The notes below the pieces were generated by a model that searched no databases, had not been told where the DNA came from, and saw nothing but the letters and a program-made list of their open reading frames with translations. A program made the position numbers and the translations under genes. This document shows positions 1-5,343 of a stretch of DNA of 8,699 nucleotides, piece by piece. Position 1 is the first letter of the stretch. Each line of letters starts with the position of its first letter. This stretch comes from an uncultured Rhodanobacter sp. (lineage in GTDB: Bacteria; Pseudomonadota; Gammaproteobacteria; Xanthomonadales; Rhodanobacteraceae): contig CAIKJM010000418.1 of NCBI GenBank assembly GCA_903827735.1, positions 1-8,699 of the forward strand, in the 5' to 3' direction.

Positions 1-325
1 CCGTGCCCTCGTTCGGCTGCGGCAACGGACCGGAGAAAAGGTCGGACGGCCGCGCGGCCTTGTCGTTCTGGCCGCCGCCGCTGTTGTTGGCCTGGGCCAG
101 AAAATCCGCCTTGTCCGGTGCCTCCTGGTTAGCCACGTTGACCAGGGTCACGTCCAGAGTCGGCAGGCTCGGTTTCAGCTTGGCGAAATGGAAGGTAATG
201 CCAAGCAGCAGCACGCCGTGCAGCAGCAGCGAAAAAAGCAGCGTGGCGCTGATCGGATTGGGCGCCTCGCCAACCACTCGAGGAGAGCCGGCCGGCAGGA
301 GGGCGGGAGTGGCAGGTTGACTCAC
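1..325 (-). CDS. TonB-family energy transducer, N-terminal part (tonB3-like)
   Basis: This is the first 108 codons of a TonB-like protein; the rest lies beyond the left edge. TonB proteins couple the proton-motive force of the inner membrane, via ExbB/ExbD, to outer-membrane partners. A short cytoplasmic N-terminus is followed by one hydrophobic segment at about residues 27-46. This contains SLLLHG (S32, H36), matching the SxxxH motif of the TonB transmembrane anchor. After it come LDVTLVN and a polar Gly/Asn/Gln/Pro-rich periplasmic stretch typical of TonB linkers. The start is GTG at 325-323, overlapping the gshB stop as GTGA, so the two are probably translationally coupled; no ATG fits. 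The C-terminal TonB domain is outside the window. In P. aeruginosa the gene next to gshB and pilG is tonB3, which is needed for twitching motility, and synteny suggests the same here. The family call is firm; the tonB3 role is inferred. Confidence 0.85.
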   Translation of the reverse strand, partial: MSQPATPALLPAGSPRVVGEAPNPISATLLFSLLLHGVLLLGITFHFAKLKPSLPTLDVTLVNVANQEAPDKADFLAQANNSGGGQNDKAARPSDLFSGPLPQPNEGT

Positions 326-1299
326 GCGGCGCGATGTCCCAAAACGCGCTGCTCGATGACGTCGAACAGCTGGCCGGCAATATTAAGCCCGAACTGCGCA
401 TCCAGTTCGCGCACGCAGGTCGGCGATGTGACGTTGATCTCGGTCAGGTAATCGCCGATGACATCCAGGCCAACGAACAGCAGGCCGCGCCGACGCAGCT
501 CGGGAGCCACCTGATCGACGATCCACCGGTCTCGATCGGACAACGGCAAGCCTTCGCCACGACCACCCGCAGCAAGATTGCCGCGAAACTCGTTGCCCTG
601 AGGAATGCGCGCCAGCGCATACGGCACCGGTTCGCCGTCGATTACCAGGATGCGCTTGTCGCCGGCGGTGATCTCCGGAATGTACTTTTGCGCGATGGTC
701 AGCTGCCGACCTTCGCCGTGCGGGCCGCCGGCGAGCAGCGTTTCCAGCATCGAATTCAAATTGCTGTCGCCGGCTTTGACCCGAAAGATTCCGCGGCCGC
801 CCATGCCGTCCAGCGGCTTCAGCACCACCTCGCCGTGCTCGGCGGTGAAACGGCGCAATTCGGCCGCATCGCGCGACACGAGCGTCGGCACGATGCATTG
901 CGGAAACCGCAGCGCGAACAATTTTTCGTTGCAATCGCGCAGCGACCGCGGGTCGTTGACCACCAGAACGCCGCCGCGCTGGGCCAGTTCCAGCACCATG
1001 CTGTCGTAGATGAACTGGGCGTCGACCGGCGGATCTTTGCGCATCAGCACCACGTCGATCTCGCACAGGTCGCGCCACTGCGCATCGCCCAGCGTGTACC
1101 AATCCTTGGGGTCATCGCGCACGGTTAGCGGGGCAGCGCGTACCCACGGCGCGCCATCGCGCAGCGCCAGGTCACCCTGCTCGAAGTAATGCAGCGCGTG
1201 GCCGCGCCGCTGCGCTTCCAGCAGCATGGCCAGGCTGGTGTCTTTGGCGACCTTGATCGCGCTAATGGGGTCCATCAGCACGGCGACCGAAAGGGTCAT
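322..1299 (-). CDS. gshB: Glutathione synthetase
   Basis: GshB joins gamma-glutamylcysteine and glycine using ATP, the second step of glutathione synthesis, in the cytoplasm. The 325-residue product is close to the usual bacterial length of about 315. The N-terminal domain begins with VAVLMDPISAIKVAKDTS and carries VVLMRKDPPVDAQFIY, both family hallmarks. The ATP-grasp part shows KPLDGMGGRGIFRV (K161 onward), NEFRGNLAAGG (about 236-246) and the metal/ATP-binding EINVTSPTC (about 287-295). The ATG at 1299 has a GGAGA ribosome binding site about 7 bases upstream (plus-strand complement at 1306-1310). The gene is divergent from pilG and overlaps the downstream tonB-like gene by 4 bases. The same gshB-pilG divergence occurs in Pseudomonas. 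The gene looks intact, with all key motifs. Confidence 0.97.
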   Translation of the reverse strand: MTLSVAVLMDPISAIKVAKDTSLAMLLEAQRRGHALHYFEQGDLALRDGAPWVRAAPLTVRDDPKDWYTLGDAQWRDLCEIDVVLMRKDPPVDAQFIYDSMVLELAQRGGVLVVNDPRSLRDCNEKLFALRFPQCIVPTLVSRDAAELRRFTAEHGEVVLKPLDGMGGRGIFRVKAGDSNLNSMLETLLAGGPHGEGRQLTIAQKYIPEITAGDKRILVIDGEPVPYALARIPQGNEFRGNLAAGGRGEGLPLSDRDRWIVDQVAPELRRRGLLFVGLDVIGDYLTEINVTSPTCVRELDAQFGLNIAGQLFDVIEQRVLGHRAA

Positions 1300-1305
1300 G
1301 GTGAT

Positions 1306-1310
1306 TCTCC
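1306..1310 (-). promoter_or_regulatory. Ribosome binding site of gshB
   Basis: The minus strand reads GGAGA here, about 7 bases before the ATG at 1299-1297. It supports this start. Another ATG at 1315-1313 is out of frame. Confidence 0.7.
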
Positions 1311-1354
1311 GTCATGCTCAAATGTGGGTTCGAAAAATATTCGATGACAGATCA

Positions 1355-1367
1355 CCGGCTCAGCCGG
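1355..1367. repeat. Short perfect inverted repeat upstream of gshB
   Basis: CCGGCT and AGCCGG flank a single central C. As RNA it would form a 5-bp stem with a 3-base loop in the gshB leader. It could be an operator half-site pair or a leader hairpin. Its small size makes chance plausible. Confidence 0.3.
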
Positions 1368-1458
1368 ATGGTTCGTCGTCGTTCGTCAGATTGACATCAA
1401 CAGATGCGATGGTCGCCGACACGATCGATGGCGACAAGCTCGAAACCCTCGGAGCTGT

Positions 1459-1477
1459 CACCACGGGCCCGATGGTG
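1459..1477. repeat. Interrupted palindrome, possible operator
   Basis: CACCA (1459-1463) and TGGTG (1473-1477) flank a perfect inner palindrome CGGGCCCG (1464-1471), with a single extra A at 1472 breaking the symmetry. The form resembles a binding site for a dimeric regulator in the middle of the divergent region. No specific regulator is recognised. Confidence 0.3.
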
Positions 1478-1529
1478 CCAATATAGGTCACGTTGTGCGC
1501 GTTGCTTGTTGAGTCTGCGCGATTATTGC

Positions 1530-1559
1530 TTGACAGTTTCGAGGGGCAGGCAGTACACA
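1530..1559 (+). promoter_or_regulatory. Possible sigma-70 promoter toward pilG
   Basis: A perfect -35 hexamer TTGACA lies at 1530-1535. With an 18-base spacer the -10 would be TACACA (1554-1559), which matches the consensus at only three positions. It would give a leader of about 130 bases before pilG. This is weak and is listed as an alternative to the sigma-54-like element downstream. Confidence 0.25.
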
Positions 1560-1633
1560 ACATGGCTTATCAAGCGCCGCCGCAGAGCGGACCTCGATAC
1601 ATGGGGTTTCGCGATTTCTGACACGTGCGAACG

Positions 1634-1650
1634 ACGGCACATTAGTTGCT
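1634..1650 (+). promoter_or_regulatory. Candidate sigma-54 (RpoN) -24/-12 promoter of pilG operon
   Basis: CGGCAC (1635-1640), a 5-base spacer, then TTGCT (1646-1650) closely follows the RpoN consensus TGGCAC-N5-TTGCW. The invariant GG (1636-1637) and GC (1648-1649) have the exact 12-base register. The first T of TGGC is C here. Transcription would start near 1661, leaving a leader of about 35 bases before pilG. RpoN is known to drive pilA in several gammaproteobacteria. Its use for the pilG operon is inferred from this match alone. Confidence 0.45.
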
Positions 1651-1668
1651 TGTCCTCGTGATTGACCT

Positions 1669-1684
1669 GAGCTCGCGCGAGTTC
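1669..1684 (+). promoter_or_regulatory. Leader hairpin just upstream of pilG ribosome binding site
   Basis: GAGCTC (1669-1674) pairs with GAGTTC (1679-1684) around a GCGC loop, a 6-bp stem with one G-U pair. The core CTCGCGCGAG (1672-1681) is a perfect palindrome. It ends two bases before the G-rich Shine-Dalgarno sequence. It could influence translation of pilG or serve as a DNA site. Function is inferred. Confidence 0.35.
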
Positions 1685-1685
1685 C

Positions 1686-1693
1686 GGGGGGAG
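1686..1693 (+). promoter_or_regulatory. Ribosome binding site of pilG, start ambiguous
   Basis: GGGGGGAG lies only 2 bases before the GTG at 1696 but 8 bases before an in-frame TTG at 1702. Spacing favours the TTG or use of the upstream part of the G run for the GTG. Either choice changes only the first two residues. Confidence 0.6.
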
Positions 1694-1695
1694 TA

Positions 1696-2103
1696 GTGAA
1701 TTTGAACGTTAGTGCTAATGACTTGACCGGTCTCAAGGTCATGGTGATCGACGACTCGAAAACCATCCGGCGCACGGCGGAAACTCTGCTGGCGAAGGAA
1801 GGTTGCGACGTGGTGACGGCAGTTGACGGATTCGAGGCGTTGGCCAAGATCTCCGACCAGAAGCCTGCGATTATTTTCGTCGACATCATGATGCCGCGGC
1901 TCGATGGTTATCAGACCTGCGCGCTGATCAAGAACAACCCGCAGTTCCGCGGCACGCCGGTGATCATGCTGAGTTCGAAAGACGGCCTGTTCGACAAGGC
2001 GCGCGGTCGTATCGTGGGCGCCGAGCAATATTTGACCAAGCCGTTCACCCGTGACGAGCTGCTTGGTGCCATCCATCGTCATGTCGTACCTGCAAGTCGC
2101 TAA
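1696..2103 (+). CDS. pilG: Type IV pilus response regulator PilG (CheY-like)
   Basis: This is a single-domain receiver protein that takes phosphate from ChpA and, in Pseudomonas, promotes pilus extension and cAMP signalling. The 135 residues (from GTG) are nearly all REC domain. The acidic pair is D19-D20 in VMVIDDSKTIRRTAETLL, the phosphorylated Asp is D63 in IIFVDIMMPRLDGYQTC, the switch Ser is S93 in VIMLSSKDG, and Lys K115 lies in YLTKPFTRDELL. The stretches SKTIRRTAE and SSKDGLFDKARGRIVG are characteristic of PilG. A short Asn-rich N-terminal extension precedes the domain. The start is GTG at 1696 or TTG at 1702. It is the first gene of the operon, 22 bases before pilH. All catalytic residues are present. 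Confidence 0.96.
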   Translation: MNLNVSANDLTGLKVMVIDDSKTIRRTAETLLAKEGCDVVTAVDGFEALAKISDQKPAIIFVDIMMPRLDGYQTCALIKNNPQFRGTPVIMLSSKDGLFDKARGRIVGAEQYLTKPFTRDELLGAIHRHVVPASR

Positions 2104-2125
2104 CTGCAGATTCTAAGGGGAACCT

Positions 2126-2497
2126 GTGGCCAATATTCTTATCATCGACGACTCACCGACCGACGTACGCGTGTTCACCACGCTGTTGGAGCGCGCAGGT
2201 CACCAGGTTGTTGCCGTCAACAGCGCCGAGGAAGGCATTGAGCGGGCGCGTGCCGACGTGCCGGGCCTGGTGATCATGGACGTGATCATGCCCGGCATGA
2301 ACGGTTTCCAGGCCACGCGCACGCTCACCCGCGATCCGATCACCGCGGCGGTGCCGATCGTCATGATCACGACCAAATCGATGGAAACCGACCGCGTGTG
2401 GGGCCTGCGCCAGGGCGCGCGCGCGTTCATCACCAAGCCGGTGAATGAAAAAGAGCTGCTGACCTGCATCAATGATCTGCTGCCGGGTGCAGCATGA
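2126..2497 (+). CDS. pilH: Type IV pilus response regulator PilH (CheY-like)
   Basis: This second single-domain receiver of the Pil-Chp system has 123 residues. In Pseudomonas PilH opposes or tempers PilG, favouring retraction or acting as a phosphate sink. Key residues are D8-D9 in ILIIDDSPTD, phospho-acceptor D52 in LVIMDVIMPGMNGFQATR, Thr T82 in VMITTKSMETD, and K104 in FITKPVNEKELL. The stretch TTKSMETDRVWGLRQGAR is typical of PilH rather than PilG. The GTG start at 2126 has a good AGGGGA ribosome binding site 4-5 bases upstream. The stop overlaps the pilI start as ATGA, so the two are probably translationally coupled. In Xylella the reported Pil-Chp operon lacks pilH, as I recall, so its presence helps separate this organism from that genus. 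Confidence 0.95.
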   Translation: MANILIIDDSPTDVRVFTTLLERAGHQVVAVNSAEEGIERARADVPGLVIMDVIMPGMNGFQATRTLTRDPITAAVPIVMITTKSMETDRVWGLRQGARAFITKPVNEKELLTCINDLLPGAA

Positions 2498-3051
2498 ACC
2501 AGCCCGCCTACCGCATGCCCGTCATCAACCAAACCCCGTTTGAAATTCTGGCGCGCTACGAGCGCTTGTCGCTGGCGCATGCGTCCGACACGCGCGACAA
2601 ACTGGAAGCGCCGGGCTTGTGGCGCGGCATCGGTTTTCGCGTCGGCGCGCGTCTGCTGGTCAGTGGCATCGACGAGATCAACGAGCTGCTGGCGGTGCCT
2701 GCGCTGACGCCGGTGCCCGGCACGCAGCCGTGGCTGCTCGGCGTGGCCAACGTGCGCGGCAACCTGGTGCCGGTGGTCGACTTTGCCCGCTTTCTGTTCG
2801 GTGAGCGCACGCAGCTCACCGACCGCACTCGCCTTCTCATCGTGCGCCAGGGCAACGGCAGCGTGGCGCTGCTGGTGGACGAAGTGTTCGGTCAGCGTAC
2901 GGTCGACGAAGAGCAGCGGCGCGACGCCGTGCACGAGGACGATCCGCGCCTGACGCGCTTCGTCGAAAACCGCGTTGGCGAGCAGCAGCTGGGCATCTTC
3001 AGCATGAATCGATTGGTACGCGCACCGGATTTTCGGCAGGCCGCGGCCTGA
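2494..3051 (+). CDS. pilI: CheW-like adaptor PilI
   Basis: PilI links the receptor PilJ to the kinase ChpA in the cytoplasmic face of the array. The 185-residue product is close to the Pseudomonas protein in length. A leader of about 45 residues, with the PilI-typical TPFEILARYERLSLAHA, precedes the CheW fold. The core signature WLLGVANVRGNLVPVVDFARFLFG (from W80) is the conserved CheW segment that touches receptor and kinase. LLIVRQGNGSVALLVDEVFG (about 114-133) follows as the next CheW strands. The C-terminus contains FVENRVGEQQLGIFSMNRLV. The ATG overlaps the pilH stop by 4 bases. Downstream, about 130 bases separate it from pilJ. No defect is seen. Confidence 0.94.
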   Translation: MNQPAYRMPVINQTPFEILARYERLSLAHASDTRDKLEAPGLWRGIGFRVGARLLVSGIDEINELLAVPALTPVPGTQPWLLGVANVRGNLVPVVDFARFLFGERTQLTDRTRLLIVRQGNGSVALLVDEVFGQRTVDEEQRRDAVHEDDPRLTRFVENRVGEQQLGIFSMNRLVRAPDFRQAAA

Positions 3052-3179
3052 CGTATCGCGAGCACATTTGAACAAGAAGGGCCGGCGCCCGTCGTGGCCG
3101 GAATGGGTTAGCAAGTTCCGTATCGGCAGTCGCCCACAGCGCGGCGCCGATCGGATCAGGTCAGACGGACGAGGTGAAC
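3052..3179 (+). other. pilI-pilJ intergenic gap
   Basis: This spacer of about 128 bases is long for the operon. It is GC-rich with small self-complementary patches such as CGGCGCCG (3142-3149), but no clear terminator and no convincing promoter. A TTG-initiated frame beginning at 3068 runs into pilJ in another phase and looks spurious. Confidence 0.6.
3171..3176 (+). promoter_or_regulatory. Ribosome binding site deciding the pilJ start
   Basis: GAGGTG lies 3-5 bases before the ATG at 3180 and fits a Shine-Dalgarno role. An in-frame GTG at 3174 is part of this same motif and has no better site upstream. The ATG is therefore preferred. Confidence 0.6.
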
Positions 3180-5210
3180 ATGAGCACTACCGGGGGCGTT
3201 GGCAGGGAACGGGGTTATGCCGTTTATATTGTCCTGCTTGTGGTTTCGATTGGTTTTGCAGCGCTCGATTTCGGTCTGCTGAACCAGAAGAACAGCGAGG
3301 ACCGGCAGGCCATCGCGCTGACCACGCAAATTCAGGTGCTTTCTCAGCAGACCGCAAAGTCCGCGCTGGAAGCAGCCAACGGTAACGCCGAGTCGTTCAA
3401 CGAGCTGGCCGCCAACCGCAACTCGATCGATTCTGCCGTGCAGCGCCTGATCAAGGGCGATACGCACACCGGCATGCCGGCGTATGACGACAAAAACACC
3501 ACCCTGACCGGGCGCGCCGTGATTGCATTGAGCGATTCGTGGAAGCAGCTCGACGGCGATATCGGCAAGATCCTCTCCAACAAGGCGCTGGTGACCGATT
3601 CGGGCGTGCGCGCCAACACGCTGGCGCAGCAGATGCCTCTGCTCAACTCGAGCATGGAGCAGGTGGTCAATATCCTGCAGCAGCACAACGGCAGCTCCGA
3701 CCAGATGCTGGGTACATCCCGCCAGATGCTGTCCGGTGACCGCATCATTCGACGCGTGCAAGAAGTGCTGCAGGGTGGCGACAACGCGCAGTCGGCGGCC
3801 GACGGTCTGGCGCGCGATGCGCAGCTGTATGGCAACGTGCTGAAGGGTCTGCTCGAAGGCAACCCGGAGAGCGGCGTTAAGCCAATCGGCGACGCCAACG
3901 CGAAAAAGATTCTTTCCGACATGACCGACAGCTGGAACAAGCTGTCCGACCCGCTGGCCAAGCTGGTCGCCGCCGCGGGCAATCTGGCTGATGTCAAGCA
4001 CGCCGGTAACCAAGCTTCGCTGGATTCGCAAACGGTGCTGCTGCGAGCCAACGACCTGTCCGAGCAGGTTGGCAAGCTGCCGCTGCGCCGGCTGTTCCCG
4101 AACGTATGGTGGGGCCTGTTCGGCGCGATTGCCGCGGTGGTGTTCGCCGTCGCGCTGGTGTTTACCCTGGTGGCCGATCAGCGTCGCCGCTTCGCCAGCA
4201 GCGCCGAGCTCAACCAGCGTAACCAGGAGGCGATCATGCGCCTGCTGGACGAAATGGGGTCGCTTGCCGAAGGTGACCTGACGGTAAAAACCACGGTGTC
4301 CGAAGACATTACCGGCGCCATCGCCGACTCGGTGAACTACGCTATCGACGAGCTCCGCTCGCTGGTGACGACGATCAACGAGACCTCCGAGCAGGTGTCT
4401 TCGTCCGCACAGGAAACGCAGACTACCGCGCGTCATCTGGCCGATGCGGCCGAGCAGCAGGCGCAGCAGATCAGCTCAGCCACCTCCGCGATCAATCAGA
4501 TCGTGAGCTCGATGGATATCGTGTCGAAAGACTCCGCCGAATCGGCCGACGTGGCCGAACGCTCGGTGGAAATCGCCTCGCGCGGCGCCGAAGTGGTGCG
4601 TGAAACGATCTCGGGCATGGACTCCATTCGCGATCAGATCCAGGAAACCTCCAAGCGCATCAAGCGGCTGGGTGAGTCGTCGCAGGAGATCGGCTCGATC
4701 GTGGAACTGATCAACGACATCGCCGAGCAGACCAACATCCTGGCGTTGAATGCGGCGATTCAAGCGGCCTCGGCCGGTGAGGCCGGTCGTGGTTTCGCGG
4801 TGGTGGCGGACGAAGTGCAGCGACTGGCCGAACGCTCGACCAGCGCCACCAAGCGAATCGAAACGCTGGTACAGACGATTCAGTCCGATACCAACGAGGC
4901 GGTGAACTCGATGGAGCAGACCACCGCCGAGGTGGTCGCCGGTGCGCGTCTGGCGGAGGATGCCGGTAGCGCGCTGGGCGATATTGAGCGCGTTTCGCAT
5001 GACTTGTCGGCGCTGATTCAGAGCATCTCCTCGGCGGCACGCGCGCAGTCTGCAGCGGCCACCGATGTCTCGGTATCGATGAACGCGATTCAGGAAATTA
5101 CGTCGCAGACCTCGCAAGGTGCAAGCCAGACGGCCGACTCGATCGGTACGCTGGCGCAGCTGGCTAGCGATCTGCGCCGCTCGGTGGCGCATTTCAAGTT
5201 GCCTGGTTGA
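3180..5210 (+). CDS. pilJ: Type IV pilus methyl-accepting chemotaxis receptor PilJ
   Basis: PilJ is the inner-membrane receptor of the Pil-Chp array; in Pseudomonas it senses surface contact or pilin. It has 676 residues, near the Pseudomonas length of about 680. A first membrane segment at about 13-34 is followed by a large periplasmic region (about 35-307) of the helical PilJ N-terminal type. A second membrane segment lies at about 309-332, then a HAMP-like region (about 333-392, with LAEGDLTVKTTVSEDITG). The cytoplasmic coiled coil has its hairpin tip at about 516-556: EQTNILALNAAIQAASAGEAGRGFAVVADEVQRLAERS, split here only as a motif description. The IQAASAG variant of the usual IEAARAG is in keeping with PilJ. 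It ends in HFKLPG, without the NWETF-like tether of some receptors. The ATG at 3180 is chosen for its ribosome binding site; GTG at 3174 would add two residues. Confidence 0.96.
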   Translation: MSTTGGVGRERGYAVYIVLLVVSIGFAALDFGLLNQKNSEDRQAIALTTQIQVLSQQTAKSALEAANGNAESFNELAANRNSIDSAVQRLIKGDTHTGMPAYDDKNTTLTGRAVIALSDSWKQLDGDIGKILSNKALVTDSGVRANTLAQQMPLLNSSMEQVVNILQQHNGSSDQMLGTSRQMLSGDRIIRRVQEVLQGGDNAQSAADGLARDAQLYGNVLKGLLEGNPESGVKPIGDANAKKILSDMTDSWNKLSDPLAKLVAAAGNLADVKHAGNQASLDSQTVLLRANDLSEQVGKLPLRRLFPNVWWGLFGAIAAVVFAVALVFTLVADQRRRFASSAELNQRNQEAIMRLLDEMGSLAEGDLTVKTTVSEDITGAIADSVNYAIDELRSLVTTINETSEQVSSSAQETQTTARHLADAAEQQAQQISSATSAINQIVSSMDIVSKDSAESADVAERSVEIASRGAEVVRETISGMDSIRDQIQETSKRIKRLGESSQEIGSIVELINDIAEQTNILALNAAIQAASAGEAGRGFAVVADEVQRLAERSTSATKRIETLVQTIQSDTNEAVNSMEQTTAEVVAGARLAEDAGSALGDIERVSHDLSALIQSISSAARAQSAAATDVSVSMNAIQEITSQTSQGASQTADSIGTLAQLASDLRRSVAHFKLPG

Positions 5211-5343
5211 TCACGCGAGTTGATCGAGCTAGTTGACCGAACTATCCGTCGCGCTGATTGCAGCGCGATGAATACAAGCACAGGACGGGGGGCATGCTCG
5301 TCGGTTGCGTAACGTGTTGTTGGGCAATCGTTGAGAGAGGCGC
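5211..5343 (+). other. pilJ-chpA intergenic gap, no pilK
   Basis: In P. aeruginosa this position holds pilK, a CheR-type methyltransferase. Here there are only 133 bases, with a strong hairpin (5247-5270) and the chpA ribosome binding site (GAGAGAGG, about 5333-5340). No remnant of a methyltransferase reading frame is visible. Confidence 0.75.
5247..5270 (+). promoter_or_regulatory. Strong RNA hairpin between pilJ and chpA
   Basis: TCGCGCTG (5249-5256) and CAGCGCGA (5261-5268) are perfect reverse complements around an ATTG loop. Two further outer pairs (C5247-G5270 and a G-U) extend the stem to 10 bp. It begins 37 bases after the pilJ stop. No T-run follows, so it is not a standard intrinsic terminator. 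It may stabilise the upstream mRNA end, cause partial attenuation or mark a processing site. Confidence 0.5.

Larger units (their letters stand above)
1300..1695. other. Divergent gshB / pilG intergenic regulatory region
   Basis: This stretch of about 400 bases has no credible gene. The short open frames on either strand have no family motifs and no convincing ribosome binding site. It must hold the promoters of gshB and pilG. Visible elements are an inverted repeat TCGAA-N5-TTCGA (1330-1344), a CCGGCT-C-AGCCGG repeat (1355-1367), a repeated GTTCGTC (1371-1377 and 1381-1387), an interrupted palindrome at 1459-1477, a perfect TTGACA at 1391-1396 without a good -10, a second TTGACA at 1530-1535, a sigma-54-like element at 1634-1650, and a hairpin at 1669-1684. 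No tRNA, insertion sequence or riboswitch was recognised. Confidence 0.75.

Noticed and set aside
334..1128. Plus-strand frame of 264 codons over gshB
   Set aside because: It is antisense to gshB, which carries all glutathione synthetase motifs.
1391..1419. Perfect TTGACA at 1391-1396 as a sigma-70 promoter
   Set aside because: At 16-18 base spacing there is no acceptable -10 hexamer.
1360..1563. Minus-strand frame of 67 codons in the intergenic region
   Set aside because: It has no recognised motif and no clear ribosome binding site, and it overlaps likely promoter elements.
2200..3114. Open frame of 304 codons on the minus strand
   Set aside because: It is antisense to pilH and pilI, both confidently identified, and shows no domain motif.
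3068..3385. Small plus-strand frame starting in the pilI-pilJ gap
   Set aside because: It has a TTG start without a ribosome binding site, and about two thirds of it overlaps pilJ in another phase with Arg/Cys-rich composition.
3156..4436. Long open frame of 426 codons on the minus strand
   Set aside because: It lies antisense to pilJ, has His/Arg/Gln-rich low-complexity sequence and no family motif. High GC in codon third positions creates such frames.
5247..5270. Rho-independent terminator after pilJ
   Set aside because: The stem is strong but is followed by TGAATACAAG rather than a T-run, and chpA continues in the same direction.
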